Source: Verrucomicrobiia bacterium (GTDB taxonomy: Bacteria; Verrucomicrobiota; Verrucomicrobiia; Limisphaerales; JADLHS01). Taken from it: DNA of 63,791 nucleotides. Positions 36,278 to 44,624 of the stretch are shown here, one piece after another. The translations under genes were made by a program, and so were the position numbers. The stretch's first letter is position 1. The number at the start of each line of letters is the position of its first letter. The notes under the pieces were generated by a model. That model ran no database searches and was not told where the DNA came from. It was given only the letters and a program-made list of their open reading frames with translations. The DNA lies in contig WYBW01000128.1 in assembly GCA_011525685.1 (NCBI GenBank), forward strand, positions 1 to 63,791. Reading direction: 5' to 3'.

Positions 36278-38446
36278 TTACTCGATCACAAACCAGTTCA
36301 TGCCCTGCGCCGGAACCCTCACGGGCAAGGCGATGGTGTAGTCGCGGTTTAGTTTGAAGGTGGTTGCTCGCCGACCTTGTTCACTCACGCGCGCTTTGTC
36401 GGTCAGGCCGGTGTAATAAAGATTCACTTGCACCGTTCTCGCCACGGGCTGGTTCAGTGGATTGAACACCACGAGCATTCCCTTCTCCTTCAACTTTGGA
36501 TTCACGTGGAGCATCCAGTCGAGATCGCGGGCGTCGGCGCGGCGACCGTGGATGAGATCGCTTTCGAGGATGTCGCGATGCGCTTTGAACCAGTCCACCC
36601 AACGCTTGACCATCTGTTTCGTTCGTTCGGTGTCGTAGAGGCGCGGGCCGCGGTAACACGCCTGCACGCCCAGCGCGAGGTTGCTGTTGAGCATCCGTTC
36701 GTAATGATCCAGATGCTCGTCGAGCGGTTCAATGGTCGCTGCCGCGCCGCCGCCTTGATACTCGGTGAGCGGCACAAACATCCAGCCCATGCTCGGCGCT
36801 TTCTCCCATGTGCCGTCGAAGATGTTCTGCCGCGTGTGGATGACCTGTTGTTCGCGTTCGAGCGACCAGTTCGTTTCGCGGTAGCCCATGCCGGTCTTGC
36901 TGGAGCCGGACAGAAAATAATGGTCCGGCACGTTTAGATAAAATCCCTGCCCGCGGCACCACTTGTAGAAATCCGTGATCGCCCGCCACTGATTCCAACG
37001 CGAGTCGGCCAGCCCACTATGACCCGGATGCTGGTCGCTTTGGCAAATGTCGCCGGGGTACGAGCCGTCATGCTCCAGCAAGGAGAAGCCGCTGTCGCGA
37101 TGAAACTCGTAGAGCCGACGGAAGTAATTCGTGCCCCAGGAACTGACGAGGCAGGGTGAGTTGCCAAAGGTCGGGCTTTGACCCGGTGGCATCACCACAT
37201 CATTGCCGCCGCCGACACGGCGCGATGCCAGCAACGAATAGCTGCCGATCTCAATTCCTTTGGCGCGGGCGTAATCGGCATAGCGCCGCGCCCGGGCGAG
37301 TGTTTCCGGCTTCTCGTTTTCCAGATCGAAGCCGCTGCCGAAACTGAGAATGACCATCTCGAAGCCGACTTCGGCGCACTGATTGATCGCGTTGGTCACG
37401 GTGCGTTCGTCTGCCGAACGAACGTGCATCATGAGCGGGTTCTCCGTTACCCACGGTGCGATGACCCGATACATGCGGCGCACGGCGAGGCCAGAGCGTT
37501 CACGGTCGAAATTCTCGAACGGCAACACCCACGCCCGAAACGACTCGAAAGCGCCGCCCGGAAGGATTTCCTGTGCCGGCCCGAGGTCCGGACCGATCTC
37601 AAGGAGGCACGGGGTTTTCTTCTCGTAATTCACCTGCGTGTGGAAATCCGGATCGGTCAGCCAGCGATAGGAGCGCCGATTCGCGCCGGCGGCCATCATC
37701 CCGCCGAAAGCCATGTCGGTTTCGATGTGCAGGTTCGGGGTCTGCCGACCGGCGGTAAGTTCATCCACCTCCGCAACGCGCTCGACGACGGCGAGGATTT
37801 CACTCGAGAACCGGTCCACGCGGATGACCTTGCTTGTGCCGTTGCTCACCGTGAGCCATTTGCTGTAACAGGGCAGGCCATCGTAAAGCTCGTAATGAAC
37901 GGAGACGCGAATCGCCCGCGACGCAGACTCGTTGGTTCCGATTGGCATGTCGTAATCCATTCTCAGATGAACGCCGGCAGGTGGCCACTTCACGTCCGGG
38001 GCATGATGACGAACGCGCTTCCAGGCGAAGCGTTCCTTCGGTTGGCCGACTTCGAGACCCACGAAATGAAATGCTGCCGGATCGGCGCGCAACTGTTCGA
38101 TCCACTCGGGGCGGAGGAACGCGTAGTTCGGCTGACCCTTCAGCCCGCCGATTTCGTAACGCACGCCGTCAATTTCCAGTATCGCTTCGGGTTTCACCCC
38201 GCGGAGCAACGCTTCGCCGGTGATCAGATTGTCGAGGCCCACCGTGGCCGCGTTGGGCGCGAGACGAAACGTGCGCGCGAGCAGGCCGTTCGAGAGCTTG
38301 ATTTCACGACCGTCGGCATTGGTGACAACTTGCGCGCGGTATGAGGATGCATCAATCAGCCAGTCGGGCGGTGGGTCTGATTGCGCCGCCAGGGCCATGG
38401 CACAGGGTGTCGCAAGGGCCGCGCAAATCAGAAGCGTTCTTCTCAT
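36278..38446 (-). CDS. Large secreted glycoside hydrolase, clan GH-D-like (alpha-galactosidase type)
   Basis: 722 residues with a signal peptide (RRTLLICAALATPCAMALAA). The N-terminal half is a beta-sandwich (NGLLARTFRLAPNAATVGLD). The barrel has FEMVILSFGSGFDLENEKPE, GIEIGSYSLLASRRVGGGND, FSLLEHDGSYPGDICQSDQH and GFYLNVPDHYFLSGSSKTGM, in which Asp of EHDGSYPGD is a likely nucleophile position. C-terminal RRADARDLDWMLHVNPKLK and GMLVVFNPLNQP resemble the ends of GH36-like enzymes. I recall such proteins as uncharacterised or alpha-galactosidase-like; the family number is not certain. ATG at 38446 preferred over the TTG two codons earlier. Confidence 0.7.
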   Translation of the reverse strand: MRRTLLICAALATPCAMALAAQSDPPPDWLIDASSYRAQVVTNADGREIKLSNGLLARTFRLAPNAATVGLDNLITGEALLRGVKPEAILEIDGVRYEIGGLKGQPNYAFLRPEWIEQLRADPAAFHFVGLEVGQPKERFAWKRVRHHAPDVKWPPAGVHLRMDYDMPIGTNESASRAIRVSVHYELYDGLPCYSKWLTVSNGTSKVIRVDRFSSEILAVVERVAEVDELTAGRQTPNLHIETDMAFGGMMAAGANRRSYRWLTDPDFHTQVNYEKKTPCLLEIGPDLGPAQEILPGGAFESFRAWVLPFENFDRERSGLAVRRMYRVIAPWVTENPLMMHVRSADERTVTNAINQCAEVGFEMVILSFGSGFDLENEKPETLARARRYADYARAKGIEIGSYSLLASRRVGGGNDVVMPPGQSPTFGNSPCLVSSWGTNYFRRLYEFHRDSGFSLLEHDGSYPGDICQSDQHPGHSGLADSRWNQWRAITDFYKWCRGQGFYLNVPDHYFLSGSSKTGMGYRETNWSLEREQQVIHTRQNIFDGTWEKAPSMGWMFVPLTEYQGGGAAATIEPLDEHLDHYERMLNSNLALGVQACYRGPRLYDTERTKQMVKRWVDWFKAHRDILESDLIHGRRADARDLDWMLHVNPKLKEKGMLVVFNPLNQPVARTVQVNLYYTGLTDKARVSEQGRRATTFKLNRDYTIALPVRVPAQGMNWFVIE

Positions 38447-38530
38447 GGCCAAGAGGGAATACAGGCTTCGCGGATGGATTCAATGCCGGAGTTAAGCGGT
38501 GTAAGACCGGAGTCAGCCGCCACTCTTGGG

Positions 38531-38555
38531 GTGGCAGTTCTCGCGCTGCGGGAAC
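38531..38555. repeat. Short dispersed hairpin, family F7, copy 1
   Basis: GTGGCAGTTCTCGCGCTGCG followed by GGAAC; stem GTTCTCGC pairs with GCGGGAAC around GCT. Recurs at 47781-47804 with two substitutions. Upstream of the propeller-phosphoesterase gene. Confidence 0.5.
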
Positions 38556-38717
38556 TCCGGCCGCGCCGAGCGGGCGGGCGCATCGCGTTCAATCGTCCAG
38601 TTCCGCCAAAGTTTTGCGCCGATGCATGTGCCGTCAAGGCTCTAGCGCTGCGTCCCATCGCGCCATTTTGAGAATGTGCCATTGCCCCCACAACAAGCCT
38701 GTTGGTAGGCTGCGGGC

Positions 38718-41432
38718 GTGACCTTTACTCAGACCAAACACTTTTGGCCCGCTACTCTTCTCGCGTCGCTCATGTTCATTGCCACCGGTTGCCGGAACTT
38801 GCCTGACCAGGCAACGAACCTTGCGACCAATGAACCCGTTGGCCAGCTCGGCACGAACCGCTGGTACACGCCCGCGAACCAAATCCTCACCCCCGCTGGC
38901 AGACAGGTCGAACTGCCCGGCTTGCGACCCCAAGCCATTGCGCTGAGTCCCGACGGCAAATTGCTGGTGACCGCCGGCAAGACGAAGGAACTCGTGGTCG
39001 TTGATCCCGCCACAGGCGACATCCGCCAACGCGTGCTGTTGCCTTCGGAGAAAGATCAGGACCCCCAGCCCGACGCCGTTTCCACGCACATCCTTGAGCC
39101 GGACAAGGAAGGCCAGGTCAGTTATACCGGCCTGGTGTTTTCGCCGGATGGCCGGCGCATCTACCTGGCCAACGTCAACGGCAGCCTCAAGGTGTTCGGC
39201 GTGCAGGACGACCAGAAGGTCGTCGGGCTGTTCACGATGCCGCTGCCACCGGCCGAGGCGCCGAAGCGCAAAGCGGAAATTCCTTCGGGCCTCGCTCTCT
39301 CGCCCGATGGCAAGCGCCTCTATGTGTGCGGCAATCTCTCCAATCGCCTGCTGGAGCTGGACGCCACCACCGGCAATTTGTTACGAGCCTGGGATGTCGG
39401 TGTTGCGCCCTACGATGTCGTGCTCGTGCGCGGCAAAGCCTACGTGAGCAACTGGGGCGGACGCCGGCCTGATGCGCAAAGCGTCACCGGCCCGGCGGGT
39501 CGCGGCACGTTGGTGCGCGTGGATCCGGTGCGCCACATTGCCAGCGAAGGTTCGGTGTCGGTGATTGAGCTGGATGCCAAATCCGAAATCCGAAATCCGA
39601 AATCCGAGATTCTGACCGGCCTCCACGCATCCGCGCTGGCGCTCTCGCCGAACGGGCATTGGCTCGTCGTGGCCAATGCCGGCAGTGACACGCTCAGCGT
39701 GCTCGACACGCGCACCGACAAGATCGTGGAATCGGTCTGGATGCGCCAACACCCGGCGGACTTGTTCGGCGCGCAGCCCAACGCGCTGGCGTTCGACAAG
39801 TCTGGCAAGAAGCTCTTCGTCTGCAACGGTTCGCAAAACGCCGTGGCCGTGGTGGATTTCAAGCCGGGCAGTTCCAAGCCGCGCGGCCTGATTCCGGTTG
39901 GCTGGTTCCCGGGCGCCATCGCGTATCATCCGTCGCTCAATCAGCTTTGCGTGGCCAACATCAAGGGCATCGGTTCGACCCGGCGCCTCAAGCCCGGCGA
40001 CAAGGTCGAGTTCAACTCGCACAATTACTTTGGCACGCTGTCGCTGGTTAACGTGCCGGCCAAACGCGACCTGGCCGGCATGACGCAGGTTTCGCTGGCC
40101 AACATGCGCTATGGCCTGTTGCAGGAAGCCAAGCTCCCGCCGCGACCCAATCAGCCGCCGCGCCCCGTGCCCGAACGCGTCGGCGAGCCGAGCGTGTTCA
40201 AGCACGTCGTTTATATCATCAAGGAGAACCGCACTTACGACCAGGTGTTGGGAGACCTCCCCGAAGGCAAGGGCGATCCTTCCCTGTGCATCTTTGGCGA
40301 ACACATCACGCCCAACCAGCACAAGATGGTGCGCGAGTTCGTGCTGCTGGACAACACTTATTGCTCGGGCATCTTGAGCGCGGACGGCCATCAATGGTCG
40401 GACACCGGCATCACCACGGATTACATGGAGAAATCCTTCGCCGGTTTCCCGCGCAGTTATCCCGACGGCATGGAGGACGACGACGTGGACGCACTGGCTT
40501 ATTCACCCGCGGGTTTCATCTGGGACAACGTGCTCGCGCACAGAAAGACTCTGCGCATTTACGGCGAATTTGCGGGCACGGAAAAACGCTGGACCGATCC
40601 CAACCGCAAAGGGCCGATCAAATTTGCCGACCATTGGAAGGACTTCACGACCGGCGCGGGCGAAATCACCATCTGGAGCCGGCCCATGATTGAATCCATC
40701 CGCCCGTATCTCTGCACCAACACGGTCGGTTGGGACATGGACATCCCGGACGTGTTCCGCGCGCGCGAGTTCATCAAGGAACTGCGCGAATACGAAAAGG
40801 CCGGCAGCCTGCCGAACTTCATCGTCATCTGCCTGCCAAACGATCACGCCAGCGGCACGCGGGTCGGCTCGCCCACTCCCGCCGCGCACGTGGCCGACAA
40901 TGACCTCGCCTTCGGTCAGATTGTGGAAGCGTTGAGCAAGAGTCCGTTCTGGAAGGAAATGTGCATCTTCGCGATCGAAGACGATCCACAGGCCGGCTGG
41001 GATCACGTCAGCGGTTATCGCACGACGGCTTACGTCGTCAGCCCTTACACCAAGCGCGGCGCGGTGGTGAGCACGCAATACAATCAAACGAGCCTGCTGC
41101 GCACGATGGAACTGATGCTCGGTCTGCCGCCGATGAACCAGTTCGACGCCACCGCCACGCCGATGACGGATTGCTTCACGGCCACGCCCGACTTCACGCC
41201 GTTCACCGCGGTGCCGAACAACATCCCGCTCGACCAGATGAATCCCGACCCGAAGGCCATCCACGATCCGTTGTTGCGCAAAAACGCCTTCGCCTCGGCG
41301 CGCCTGCCGCTGCACCAGATTGATGCCTGCCCCGAAGACCTCTACAACCGCATCCTCTGGCACGCGATGAAAGGCTCGCAAGTTCCTTATCCCGAGTGGG
41401 CGATTACCAAAGTCGAGGAGGATGACGATTGA
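38718..41432 (+). CDS. Lipoprotein with YVTN-type beta-propeller and phosphoesterase (PF04185-like) domain
   Basis: 904 residues. Lipoprotein signal LLASLMFIATGCRN (lipobox ATGC). Residues about 50-470 form a propeller of YVTN/SMP-30-like blades (ALSPDGKLLVTAGKTKELVV; GLALSPDGKRLYVCGNLSN; ALSPNGHWLVVANAGSDTLS). The C-terminal 400 residues resemble the alkaline phosphatase-like/phospholipase C phosphoesterase family: HVVYIIKENRTYDQVLGDLP, HQWSDTGITTDYMEKSFAGF, VICLPNDHASGTR and CIFAIEDDPQAGWDHVSGYR. The metal ligands Glu-Asn of IKENRTYD and Asp-His of PNDHASG are present. A heptamer-encoded insert ([12 protein letters not shown]) sits at about 289-298 in a propeller loop. Phosphate-ester cleavage at the outer surface is likely; substrate unknown. 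Confidence 0.88.
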   Translation: MTFTQTKHFWPATLLASLMFIATGCRNLPDQATNLATNEPVGQLGTNRWYTPANQILTPAGRQVELPGLRPQAIALSPDGKLLVTAGKTKELVVVDPATGDIRQRVLLPSEKDQDPQPDAVSTHILEPDKEGQVSYTGLVFSPDGRRIYLANVNGSLKVFGVQDDQKVVGLFTMPLPPAEAPKRKAEIPSGLALSPDGKRLYVCGNLSNRLLELDATTGNLLRAWDVGVAPYDVVLVRGKAYVSNWGGRRPDAQSVTGPAGRGTLVRVDPVRHIASEGSVSVIELDAKSEIRNPKSEILTGLHASALALSPNGHWLVVANAGSDTLSVLDTRTDKIVESVWMRQHPADLFGAQPNALAFDKSGKKLFVCNGSQNAVAVVDFKPGSSKPRGLIPVGWFPGAIAYHPSLNQLCVANIKGIGSTRRLKPGDKVEFNSHNYFGTLSLVNVPAKRDLAGMTQVSLANMRYGLLQEAKLPPRPNQPPRPVPERVGEPSVFKHVVYIIKENRTYDQVLGDLPEGKGDPSLCIFGEHITPNQHKMVREFVLLDNTYCSGILSADGHQWSDTGITTDYMEKSFAGFPRSYPDGMEDDDVDALAYSPAGFIWDNVLAHRKTLRIYGEFAGTEKRWTDPNRKGPIKFADHWKDFTTGAGEITIWSRPMIESIRPYLCTNTVGWDMDIPDVFRAREFIKELREYEKAGSLPNFIVICLPNDHASGTRVGSPTPAAHVADNDLAFGQIVEALSKSPFWKEMCIFAIEDDPQAGWDHVSGYRTTAYVVSPYTKRGAVVSTQYNQTSLLRTMELMLGLPPMNQFDATATPMTDCFTATPDFTPFTAVPNNIPLDQMNPDPKAIHDPLLRKNAFASARLPLHQIDACPEDLYNRILWHAMKGSQVPYPEWAITKVEEDDD
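39579..39611. repeat. Iterated CCGAAAT heptamer inside a coding gene (family F4)
   Basis: Four tandem heptamers ATCCGAA/ATCCGAG in the propeller domain of the phosphoesterase lipoprotein, encoding [12 protein letters not shown]. Same repeat and reading phase as in the kinase gene at 17217-17251, although the two proteins are unrelated. Confidence 0.8.
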
Positions 41433-41482
41433 GCGGCTCGAGCTGCGGACTGGTGCTGGTCCATGGAAAGTCAAAATGAGGG

Positions 41483-41501
41483 GGTCAAAATAATTCTGAC
41501 C
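41483..41501. other. Imperfect palindrome, possible transposon-end relic
   Basis: GGTCAAAATAATTCTGACC is a 19 bp near-palindrome in otherwise GC-rich intergenic DNA. I associate similar GGTCA-AATAATT-TGACC strings with ends of small IS/RAYT elements, but this is from memory. The rest of 41433-41790 holds an F5 hairpin and no recognisable gene. Confidence 0.3.
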
Positions 41502-41640
41502 TGATTATTCTGAGCATGTTTCCGCACCCGATCCTTCTGCGAACATCAGCGAAAAGCTCGGCGACCTCGGTGATGATAGTTGATCCTCAAGGCCTCCTTC
41601 ACCCCGACTCTTCCAATGAACCTCGCACTGCCGAACTGTC

Positions 41641-41680
41641 CCCTCACCCGGCCCTTTCCCCCACTGGTGGAGCGGGTGAC
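41641..41680. repeat. Degenerate F5 hairpin
   Basis: CCCCTCACCCGGCCCTTTCC then CCCACTGGTGGAGCGGGTGA: a diverged single end of the F5 family (CCCTCACCC...CTCCC...GGGAG). Confidence 0.45.
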
Positions 41681-41790
41681 GTCTCGCCGGGTGCGGGGGT
41701 TCATGGATCAGGGGTGCGGAAGGCCGTGAATGAGGTGCAAAGCCTGACACCGGGCTTGAACGGAATCTGCGGACGGTTAGCATCACGTTC

Positions 41791-42255
41791 GTGAGGCGGG
41801 CGCTTCAGGTGCTTCTCGTCTTGGCGTTGCTCGGAACGCGGGTGGCCGCGTTTTCGTTGCTCGGCCCCTACGCGGACTGGATGGATTACACCAAGAGTTA
41901 CCGGCAACCGTGGGACATCGGCGGGCCGATGAACATCGCCGAGGGCTACCGCTGGAACATCCCGGTGGTCACCTATGGCTTCGAGCGATCCTTCCTCGAC
42001 TATTTCGGCTCAAACGGCCTGGCCGCGGTTGAAGGGGCCATCGTGATCCTCAACCAGCTTCCGCCTGCCTCCGAAATGGAACTTGAGGATGATCCGATCG
42101 AGCCCTGGCAATACAATTTCCACGGATATGAGCAAAACCTGACGGATTGGACGACATTGACCACGTTGACCAATTCCGGCGCGCCGTTCCTTTTCGAGTT
42201 CGAGGCCTTGCACGGGGAAATCTCCCGCTTCTTCCGCACGATTCCCCAGCGGTGA
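41791..42255 (+). pseudogene. N-terminal stump of a large secreted protein
   Basis: 154 codons from a GTG. Signal peptide RRALQVLLVLALLGTRVAA, then FSLLGPYADWMDYTKSYRQP, GGPMNIAEGYRWNIPVVTYG and FERSFLDYFGSNGLAAVEGA. From memory this is the start of a very large verrucomicrobial secreted protein family usually exceeding a thousand residues. After about residue 115 the similarity fades and a stop follows at 42253-42255, with the DUF5009 gene beginning 20 bp later on the other strand. Hence a truncated relic, unless a short version is functional. Confidence 0.6.
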
Positions 42256-42274
42256 TCGCCAGGAAACATCCAGG

Positions 42275-43504
42275 CTAAAACTTCACAAACCACTTCTTCC
42301 GATACATCGCCCAGGCCACCCCGTACAGCATGGCCACCCACATCAGCGCCCAGAGCAAGGAGGCGATTTTCGGACTGGCCAACGGCGCGAACAGGTTCTC
42401 GTAAAGCAGCGTCTTGAGCGCCACGGATTTGCCCTCCGCGCCCGGCAACTTGATTTCGATCATCAACCGGCCCAGCAGGCCGGACAGCACGAACACCGTG
42501 ATGGCGTTCATGCCGTAAATGGCGAACGGTTTCGCAAAGGTGTGACAGCCCTTCACGTCCACGAACCAGTAACAGACGCCAAAGCAAATCATCGCCAGCC
42601 CGGCCATGAACACGGAGTAGGAACTGGTCCAAATGGGTTTGTTGATCGGCAGCCAGAGATTCATCAACTGGCCGAGCCACATCAGCAACGCACCCGTAAC
42701 CATGAGCCACGCGGTTCGTTCCGACTGGCTTCGCTTCGCGCGCAACAGGTGTCCCGTCAAAATCCCAAACAGGCAGGTGGCAATCGCCGGCAGGGTGCTC
42801 ACGATGCCTTCCGGATCCCAGGGCTTGGTGTTGCGCCAGACGTGCGTGCCGATGATCGGCCCGTTCAAGACGACGCTGTCCACGTAAGCGGAAAAATTGT
42901 CATCGCGCTCGAACACGCCCGAGATATGGCGGGTATCGCCATGCACGTTCACCGGGAACGGCGCGAACGCCATCAGCAGCCAGTAGCCGAGCAGCAGGCC
43001 GACGGTCCAATAAATCTGCCCACGAACCCCGGTGCGCAGGAAGATCACCATCGCGATCAAATAACACACCGCGATGCGTTGCAGTACGCCGGGGATGCGG
43101 ACGTTGGTCAGATACTGATGCAACCATTCGCCGAAGGCCATCCGCCCCACGGCCAGGTCCACCAGGAAACCGAAGGACGCGAGGAACAGCCCCAGCCCGA
43201 ACAGAATTGCCGCCCGCCGGAGCGCATGGAGGAACAGTTGCCGCCGGCTCTGGCCCAGTTCCAAACGGCGGGAGATGGACAGCGGAATCGCGACACCCAC
43301 AATCCAGATGAAGAACGGAAAGATCGTGTCGGTGAACGTCCAGCCGTGCCACTCGGCGTGCAGCAGCGGCGCGTAAACCGCGCCCCAGTTGCCCGGATTG
43401 TTGACGAGCATCATCGAGGCGATGGTCACGCCGCGGAACACGTCAAGCGACATCAACCGCCCCGCGCCGGGCGCGGTCGTTGGGGACGGTAGGCTGTCGC
43501 TCAC
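42275..43504 (-). CDS. DUF5009/heparan-alpha-glucosaminide acetyltransferase-like membrane protein
   Basis: 409 residues with about ten transmembrane helices. N-terminal LMSLDVFRGVTIASMMLVNN, then WHGWTFTDTIFPFFIWIVGV, is diagnostic of the NagX/HGSNAT-like family; later PIIGTHVWRNTKPWDPEGIV and STLPAIATCLFGILTGHLLR and YGMNAITVFVLSGLLGRLM. Eukaryotic relatives move acetyl groups from cytosolic acetyl-CoA to glucosamine on the far side of the membrane; bacterial members probably acetylate sugars or act as transporters. GTG at 43504 is the best start since no ATG lies before the conserved start except the internal one at 43453. Ends convergently with the truncated gene. Confidence 0.88.
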   Translation of the reverse strand: MSDSLPSPTTAPGAGRLMSLDVFRGVTIASMMLVNNPGNWGAVYAPLLHAEWHGWTFTDTIFPFFIWIVGVAIPLSISRRLELGQSRRQLFLHALRRAAILFGLGLFLASFGFLVDLAVGRMAFGEWLHQYLTNVRIPGVLQRIAVCYLIAMVIFLRTGVRGQIYWTVGLLLGYWLLMAFAPFPVNVHGDTRHISGVFERDDNFSAYVDSVVLNGPIIGTHVWRNTKPWDPEGIVSTLPAIATCLFGILTGHLLRAKRSQSERTAWLMVTGALLMWLGQLMNLWLPINKPIWTSSYSVFMAGLAMICFGVCYWFVDVKGCHTFAKPFAIYGMNAITVFVLSGLLGRLMIEIKLPGAEGKSVALKTLLYENLFAPLASPKIASLLWALMWVAMLYGVAWAMYRKKWFVKF

Positions 43505-43703
43505 GCGCGTGACGCTAGGCGGTTTGGCCGGGCAAGGAAATCTTTTTCCAAAGCGGCACGCCGGTTGGGAGGCTGCGGAGGGCCGGCTTGCCAGCCACCC
43601 GGCTCCACTGGGCGGCTGGTAAGACGCCTCGGCCTCATGTTTGCGAATTGACCTGGGCGTGAACGGAGCGCAATGTCCCGCTGTCCAAGCTGTGACTGAT
43701 ACC

Positions 43704-44462
43704 ATGAATGCAAAGCTTCCTTTTCTTTCGAGACTGCTCTCCGCCTCTCTGGCAGCGATGATCACCGGTCTGGCCGCGCAAGCGTTTGCCCAGACTGAAA
43801 CCCTGTTGCCCTCCACCGTCGTGCGCTTGAACGGCAGCGCGCGCGGGTCGTCGGACGGCGGAAAGAGCTGGCGAACCCTCAAAGCCGGCGACGCCGTGGA
43901 GTCCGGCGCGTTGATCCAAACCGCGTTCAACTCGGACCTGGACCTTGCCCTGGGCGCGCGGACCGACCAGGTGGTGAACCTGGCGGAGGACACGTTGCTG
44001 CGGTTGGATCGAATCGCCAGCAAAACCATTCCCGGAGCGTCCTCCGCCGCGGAGGAGATTTCCCTGGACCTCCGTAAAGGCACCATCACCGGCACGGTGC
44101 GAAGCCGGTCCAGCCAGTCGCGTTACGAGATGGTCTTCGCCCATGGCGTGGCGGGTCTGCAAGAAGGCAGCTACCGGATGCGCGCGACCGGCGAGCTGGC
44201 GGTGTCGCAGGGCAAGGCATTCATCGCGCTGACCGACGGCCGCCCGGTCCGGGAGATTGTCGCGGGACAGCAATTCAATCCGGCCACGGGCCTGATTACC
44301 GCGCTGCCTGCGCAAACGATTTCCTCGCCGGCCGCGCGGCCTGCCGCGGCAACCGGTTCGCAGACCGACCCGGCCAAGTCAGAATCCACGGCGCGACAAA
44401 CCGCGCCCCCGAGGCGGAAAGTGGAGTTTCCCTCCACCGGTCTGCGCCGAGTCGGGCCGTGA
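43704..44462 (+). CDS. FecR-like domain protein, exported
   Basis: 252 residues. Signal peptide LLSASLAAMITGLAAQAFAQ, then a FecR-type beta fold: VVRLNGSARGSSDGGKSWRT, LKAGDAVESGALIQTAFNSD and DQVVNLAEDTLLRLDRI, followed by LDLRKGTITGTVRSRSSQSR and GVAGLQEGSYRMRATGELAV. The C-terminal 50 residues are Pro/Ala/Ser-rich and ungapped, probably disordered. FecR folds in this phylum occur in exported proteins of unknown role, not only in iron signalling; no sigma factor adjoins. Lies 162 bp before murJ on the same strand. Confidence 0.78.
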   Translation: MNAKLPFLSRLLSASLAAMITGLAAQAFAQTETLLPSTVVRLNGSARGSSDGGKSWRTLKAGDAVESGALIQTAFNSDLDLALGARTDQVVNLAEDTLLRLDRIASKTIPGASSAAEEISLDLRKGTITGTVRSRSSQSRYEMVFAHGVAGLQEGSYRMRATGELAVSQGKAFIALTDGRPVREIVAGQQFNPATGLITALPAQTISSPAARPAAATGSQTDPAKSESTARQTAPPRRKVEFPSTGLRRVGP

Positions 44463-44624
44463 TTCAACGCCTGGCTGGTGTGTCGCGCCAGCCGGTGTGG
44501 TGAGGCTGGTTTGAAGGAAGAGGCACGCTGAATGCCAGTTCCGCAGCGCCGCTGGTGTAATCCGTCGCACCCGAGGCACTTTCCGCTTTGGCCGCTGCGC
44601 ATCGCTCCTTAGACTCCGCGCGCG

